The notes beneath the pieces were generated by a model, which saw nothing but the letters and a program-made list of their open reading frames with translations, searched no databases and was not told where the DNA came from. The position numbers and the translations under genes were made by a program. Below, one piece after another: positions 60,812-64,000 of a stretch of 64,000 bases of DNA. Source of the DNA: DATGKG01 sp963783145 (GTDB lineage Bacteria; Desulfobacterota; Binatia; Binatales; Binataceae); the NCBI GenBank assembly GCA_963783145.1, contig CAWAMM010000002.1:992001-1056000 (forward strand), given 5' to 3'. Numbering within the stretch: position 1 is the first letter of the stretch; each line of letters begins with the position of its first letter.

Positions 60812-61579
60812 CTATCCAGGCTTGCGCGCCTTCCAGACTTCCTCGCACGGCCACCGCCGCGACCATTCCAGCGTCGTGAATTGATATTTGGTGGAAGCAT
60901 CGGCGGATGGCCCCACATCGATTAAATCTTCAACCGCGAATCCCGATCGGGTCAAAAGCCGAATCCAGTCGCCGTGCGACAGGTGGAATTCGACTCCCGG
61001 ATCGCCGGGCCATTCGACGCGATACATTCCGAACGCCGGCCGCAACAAACGATCGGTCGAGGCCACTCCGTCTTCGGCAGGCACGCACAGCATGTGCAGG
61101 AACGAATTAGTCAGAAACGCGAGCTGACCGCCGGGACGGAGCAAACGTGCGGCCTCCGGAATCCATCGATAGGGGTCGGCCCACAGGCACGCGCCATACT
61201 CGGAGATGGCGAAGTCGAAGCTCGCGTCCGGCCAGGGAACTTCTTCGGCATTGCCGTGGATGAGCGGGAACTCGACGCCATGCTCAAGTTGAAGCCGCCG
61301 CGCAGTATCAAGTTGCGCCTGCGAGTTATCGATGCCGACAACCCGTGCGCCGCGCCGCGCCAGCCATGAGGAGACGTAGGCGGTCCCACAGCCTAATTCG
61401 ATAACGTCCTTTCCCGCGAGGTCATTCGCCAACATTCGCAGTTCCGTTTCGGGAACCTGCCAGATGCCCCATCGCGGCGCATTTTCCGCCCACGCGCGTT
61501 CTCCAGCGGCGGCATATTTCTTCGCCCAATCATCCCACATCGCGCGGTTGCGTCGAACATGTTCCGGCAAGTCGGCCAT
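60812..61579 (-). CDS. Class I SAM-dependent methyltransferase
   Basis: 255 aa. Motif I is VIELGCGTAYVSSWLARRGARVVGID (about 60-85), then FPLIHGNAEEVPWPDASFDFAISEYG and LLRPGGQLAFL. Small-molecule methyltransferase, substrate unknown. Start is ATG 61577-61579. It lies 12 bp downstream of the usp gene and 52 bp upstream of the LigD-Pol gene. Confidence 0.85.
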   Translation of the reverse strand: MADLPEHVRRNRAMWDDWAKKYAAAGERAWAENAPRWGIWQVPETELRMLANDLAGKDVIELGCGTAYVSSWLARRGARVVGIDNSQAQLDTARRLQLEHGVEFPLIHGNAEEVPWPDASFDFAISEYGACLWADPYRWIPEAARLLRPGGQLAFLTNSFLHMLCVPAEDGVASTDRLLRPAFGMYRVEWPGDPGVEFHLSHGDWIRLLTRSGFAVEDLIDVGPSADASTKYQFTTLEWSRRWPCEEVWKARKPG

Positions 61580-61591
61580 GCCCGACGATAG

Positions 61592-62080
61592 TCAGCGCGT
61601 CGAATGTGAGACAAGCTCGCCAGGTTCGGCTTCCTGACTTCGAGCGCGCACGGTCAGCACCGGGCAGGGAGATTCGCGCACCACGCGCTCGGCGACGCTG
61701 CCAAGCACCAGATGACTCAAGCCCTTGCGGCCGTGGGTCGCCATCACAATCACGTTCGCTTTCAATTCGTTCGCGACGCGCACTACCTCGGCCCCGGGAT
61801 CGCGGGCAACCGTGACGATGATTTCGTTGGCGATTCGTTTGTGGAGTTTTTCTTCGGCCAGCCGGCGCAGCCGCACAGTCGCTGATTGCTTCAATTCGGC
61901 AAGCACCTCGGAGGCGTCGATGGGCACCGAGGCGACGGTCCATGGAACTACATGAAGGAGGTAAATCCTTCCCCCCGTTTCCTGAGCGATCCGGGCCGCG
62001 AACTCGAGGGCCGCGGGCGAATTCGGGTCAAAATCGATGGGGCACAAGATGTTGCGAAAAAGTTTGGTGAGCGCTTCCAT
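61592..62080 (-). CDS. Universal stress protein UspA family
   Basis: 162 aa. The ATP-binding pattern GxxGxxxxxxGS appears in ATHGRKGLSHLVLGSVAERVV (about 116-136) after an N-terminal NILCPIDFDPNSPAAL. Stress-responsive nucleotide-binding protein. It is in a run with hemerythrin and formate dehydrogenase genes on the same strand. Start is ATG 62078-62080. Confidence 0.88.
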   Translation of the reverse strand: MEALTKLFRNILCPIDFDPNSPAALEFAARIAQETGGRIYLLHVVPWTVASVPIDASEVLAELKQSATVRLRRLAEEKLHKRIANEIIVTVARDPGAEVVRVANELKANVIVMATHGRKGLSHLVLGSVAERVVRESPCPVLTVRARSQEAEPGELVSHSTR

Positions 62081-62098
62081 TTCCCGCGGACCTCCCGG

Positions 62099-62716
62099 TT
62101 ACTTTTTTCCCCGTGCGGCGGTTTTCGCCGGACGGCTCCTGGATACCTTCGGACCCGCCTTCGCACTCGGACTCGGAGCAGCAACGACCTTGCGGGTTTT
62201 CGCGGCGTTCTGAGTTTTCTTGATCTTCGCGGCGCGTTTTTTCGCGCCCTTGCTCAAGGTCGCGAGGCTCACGCCACGCTTTTTCGATTCCTTCTGCGCC
62301 TTGTGAATCTTCTCGATTGCCTTCGGCTCAAGCACCTCGATCATCACTGCCAGGCCGTCCCGATCGCTGACGTGCGGCAACAATTGACGCACCAGCTCCG
62401 CGCCATATTCCAGCGTTTCCTCGTCGAGGTGTTCCTGCTCCGCAATTTCGGCAAGCTGCTGGGCGGCCGCGATCGCCTGCGCGTGTTCATCGAGAAGCTT
62501 TTCGACGTAGTCCTCGCCATGGACCTCCGCCAGCGCGGGATACAACGCTTCCCCCTCGTATTCGAAGTGAGGCGCCGCATGCGCCGCCATTTCCTCAACC
62601 CCCTCGCGTACGCGTTCGGCGTCATTGCTTTCAAATGCATCGATCAACCCGAGCAGCATGTCTCGGAGTTGACGATGTTCATCGCGGAAAGTTTGGTTGA
62701 ATTGCTCCAGCGACAT
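62099..62716 (-). CDS. Hemerythrin-domain protein with Lys/Ala-rich histone-like tail
   Basis: 205 aa. The first 130 residues form an HHE hemerythrin domain: FRDEHRQLRDMLLGLIDAFE, AAPHFEYEGEALYP and LLDEHAQAIAAAQ carry the conserved di-iron His/Glu ligands. Residues about 135-205 are Lys/Ala/Arg-rich with KRAAKIKK and RPAKTAARGKK, like bacterial histone-H1-like tails that bind DNA. Probable O2, NO or iron sensing; a DNA link is inferred. ggag lies 8 bp before ATG 62714-62716. It is followed by usp after 18 bp. Confidence 0.85.
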   Translation of the reverse strand: MSLEQFNQTFRDEHRQLRDMLLGLIDAFESNDAERVREGVEEMAAHAAPHFEYEGEALYPALAEVHGEDYVEKLLDEHAQAIAAAQQLAEIAEQEHLDEETLEYGAELVRQLLPHVSDRDGLAVMIEVLEPKAIEKIHKAQKESKKRGVSLATLSKGAKKRAAKIKKTQNAAKTRKVVAAPSPSAKAGPKVSRSRPAKTAARGKK

Positions 62717-62885
62717 GGTTTTTCTCCTGCGGTCTCAATGCTTGAGGAACGCGATATCGCATTCAGCGTGCCATCTGACCGGGCACGATTCTTCGCGTGG
62801 GAGCGGTAGCTGGAAGGTATTTTCACCACTCGCTGTCGCGAATGGCGGCAGAAGTGGCTGTTTCGATCGGATTCAGTTGGAGATT
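62717..62885. other. Upstream region of the hemerythrin gene
   Basis: 169 bp between the hemerythrin start and the formate dehydrogenase delta stop. It carries the hemerythrin ribosome site and probably a promoter. I see no repeat or gene. Confidence 0.4.
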
Positions 62886-63113
62886 CTAGGGGGAAGGTCG
62901 GATCAGATCGATCGTCAGGACCGCTTCTCGCACGATCTCTTTTAGTTCACCGTCACCCATCCGAGCATACTCAATCAGCTCCGAACGCATCCGCGGGTCC
63001 CAGAAATTCCGCAAATGCGCGGCAATCGAGGCGACCGCTTCGTGATGATGCTCGGCGCCCTCGAAGAAGGCGCCAATCTCGTTGGCCATCTTGATCAGGC
63101 GGTGGATTTCCAT
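62886..63113 (-). CDS. fdsD: Formate dehydrogenase delta subunit FdsD
   Basis: 75 aa. MEIHRLIKMANEIGAFFEGAEHHHEAVASIAAHLRNFWDPRMR matches FdsD of soluble NAD-linked molybdenum formate dehydrogenases, which lacks a known catalytic centre but is needed for activity. It lies 3 bp after the alpha-subunit gene with no fdsC between them. Start is ATG 63111-63113. Confidence 0.92.
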   Translation of the reverse strand: MEIHRLIKMANEIGAFFEGAEHHHEAVASIAAHLRNFWDPRMRSELIEYARMGDGELKEIVREAVLTIDLIRPSP

Positions 63114-63116
63114 TCG

Positions 63117-64000
63117 CTATGGTTTCGTGGCCATCGCGTCGTGGACGATGCGCGCGGGCGGAATCCGCTCCGGACGGCGCGTGGTCGGCTTCACCTGCAC
63201 CGCGGTGACTTTGTACTCGGGGCAGTTGGTCGCCCAATCGGAGTTCTCGGTGGTGACGACGTTGGCGCCCGTGTCGGGATGATGGAAGGTGGTGTAGACG
63301 ACGCCCGGCTGCACCCGCTCGGTGAGAATCGCGCGCACGAAAATCGATCCTTCGCGGCTGGTGACCTCGACCCAGTCCCCCTCGCGAAGTCCGCGCTGTT
63401 CAGCATCGTGCGGATGAATTTCCAGCACATCCTCCGCATGCCAAATGACATTCTTGGTCCGCCGCGTCTGCGTGCCGACATTGTACTGGGTGAGAATTCT
63501 TCCGGTGGTGAGAATCAGCGGATAGCGTTGGGTGGTGCGCTCCTCGGTCGGGATGTACTCGGTCGGAAGCATGCGGCCCTTGCCGCGCACGAACTCGCCG
63601 ACGTGCATCACTGGAGTACCTTCCGGCGCCTCATCGTTGCACGGCCACTGCGCGCTGCCGATGCGATCGAGCTTTTCGTAGCTGATACCCGCAAACGTGG
63701 GAGTCAGCCGCGCGATCTCATCCATAATTTCCGACGGATGCTGATACTCCATCGGAAAACCCAGCGCATTCGAGAGCATGCAGGTCACTTCCCAATCCTC
63801 TTTGCCCGCGAGCGGATGGAGAACTTTGCGAACCCGCGAAATTCGCCGCTCCGCATTGGTGAAGGTGCCGTTCTTCTCGAGGAACGATGAGCCCGGGAGG
63901 AACACATGCGCGAAATTCGCGGTTTGGTTCATGAAGATGTCGTGCACGATAACAATCTCCATCGCTTGCAGTGCCGCGGCGACGTGATTGGTATTCGGAT
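63117..64000 (-). CDS. fdsA: Formate dehydrogenase alpha subunit (C-terminal part, truncated by window edge)
   Basis: 294 codons visible; the 5' part lies beyond position 64000. The reading enters in frame as PNTNHVAAALQAMEIVIVHD, then FLEKNGTFTNAERRISRVRK and GEFVRGKGRMLPTEYIPTEE, and the molybdopterin dinucleotide-binding domain TTGRILTQYNVGTQTRRTKN with HPHDAEQRGLREGDWVEVTSREG near the end. It oxidises formate to CO2 using bis-MGD and passes electrons to NAD via FdsBG. The internal ATG at 63962 is not the true start. Confidence 0.93.
   Translation of the reverse strand, partial: PNTNHVAAALQAMEIVIVHDIFMNQTANFAHVFLPGSSFLEKNGTFTNAERRISRVRKVLHPLAGKEDWEVTCMLSNALGFPMEYQHPSEIMDEIARLTPTFAGISYEKLDRIGSAQWPCNDEAPEGTPVMHVGEFVRGKGRMLPTEYIPTEERTTQRYPLILTTGRILTQYNVGTQTRRTKNVIWHAEDVLEIHPHDAEQRGLREGDWVEVTSREGSIFVRAILTERVQPGVVYTTFHHPDTGANVVTTENSDWATNCPEYKVTAVQVKPTTRRPERIPPARIVHDAMATKP

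Overview
The window reads as a chromosome segment of a GC-rich Gram-negative bacterium. LpxA, a beta-barrel outer-membrane protein, a lipoprotein signal and an ABC-type polysaccharide exporter show the outer membrane. The run tilS-ftsH-folP-cdaA-cdaR-glmM-(pdxJ)-nnr-tsaE matches gene order I recall from Desulfobacterota such as Geobacter. A CXXXY-type CcmE, together with the many CoA-transferase, acyl-CoA dehydrogenase, LLM-flavin and amidohydrolase genes, suggests a deltaproteobacteria-like lineage, possibly Binatota. The lineage is an inference, not a proven identification.

Layout. 1-10.6 kb: conserved housekeeping block (tRNA t6A and lysidine modification, metabolite repair, vitamin B6, peptidoglycan precursor and c-di-AMP, folate, FtsH), with pdxJ on the opposite strand. 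10.6-12.9 kb: small accessory patch holding a DUF559 nuclease bracketed by inverted palindromic repeats, a decayed membrane-protein gene, a secreted hypothetical and an RHS tip remnant; 40-bp perfect direct repeats flank the patch. 13-15.8 kb: MBL-fold hydrolase and cbpM-cbpA. 15.9-21.7 kb: System I cytochrome c maturation genes ccmD-C-B-A-(CcmI-like)-H-F-E. 21.9-25.8 kb: lpxA, yacG, amidohydrolase, zinc alcohol dehydrogenase. 26-36.6 kb: HTH-citrate synthase fusion, methyltransferase, secreted propeller-like protein, frameshifted acyl-CoA dehydrogenase, LLM oxidoreductase, Omp85-like protein, a TPP enzyme with its own terminator, and a MORN-type lipoprotein. 36.7-41 kb: tldE-tldD-CoA transferase. 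41-51 kb: MoxR ATPase-recO, then phosphatase, slipin-NfeD-uracil DNA glycosylase, coaBC, inositol-phosphate synthase, ferredoxin and Mrp. 51-59.8 kb: nitronate monooxygenase and a surface glycan cluster (one GT-C enzyme, one GT2, two GT4, Wzm/Wzt). 59.8-64 kb: stand-alone LigD polymerase domain, methyltransferase, Usp, hemerythrin with a histone-like tail, and the start of an NAD-linked formate dehydrogenase operon running off the right edge.

The most unusual layer is non-coding. At least five classes of short perfect palindromes lie at gene borders. One class (A, five copies) has a fixed GGTTAGGT tail and exactly brackets the DUF559 nuclease gene. This looks like a REP/transposase-type module with a Vsr-like nuclease in place of a transposase. 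No tRNA, rRNA, CRISPR array or complete insertion sequence was seen.
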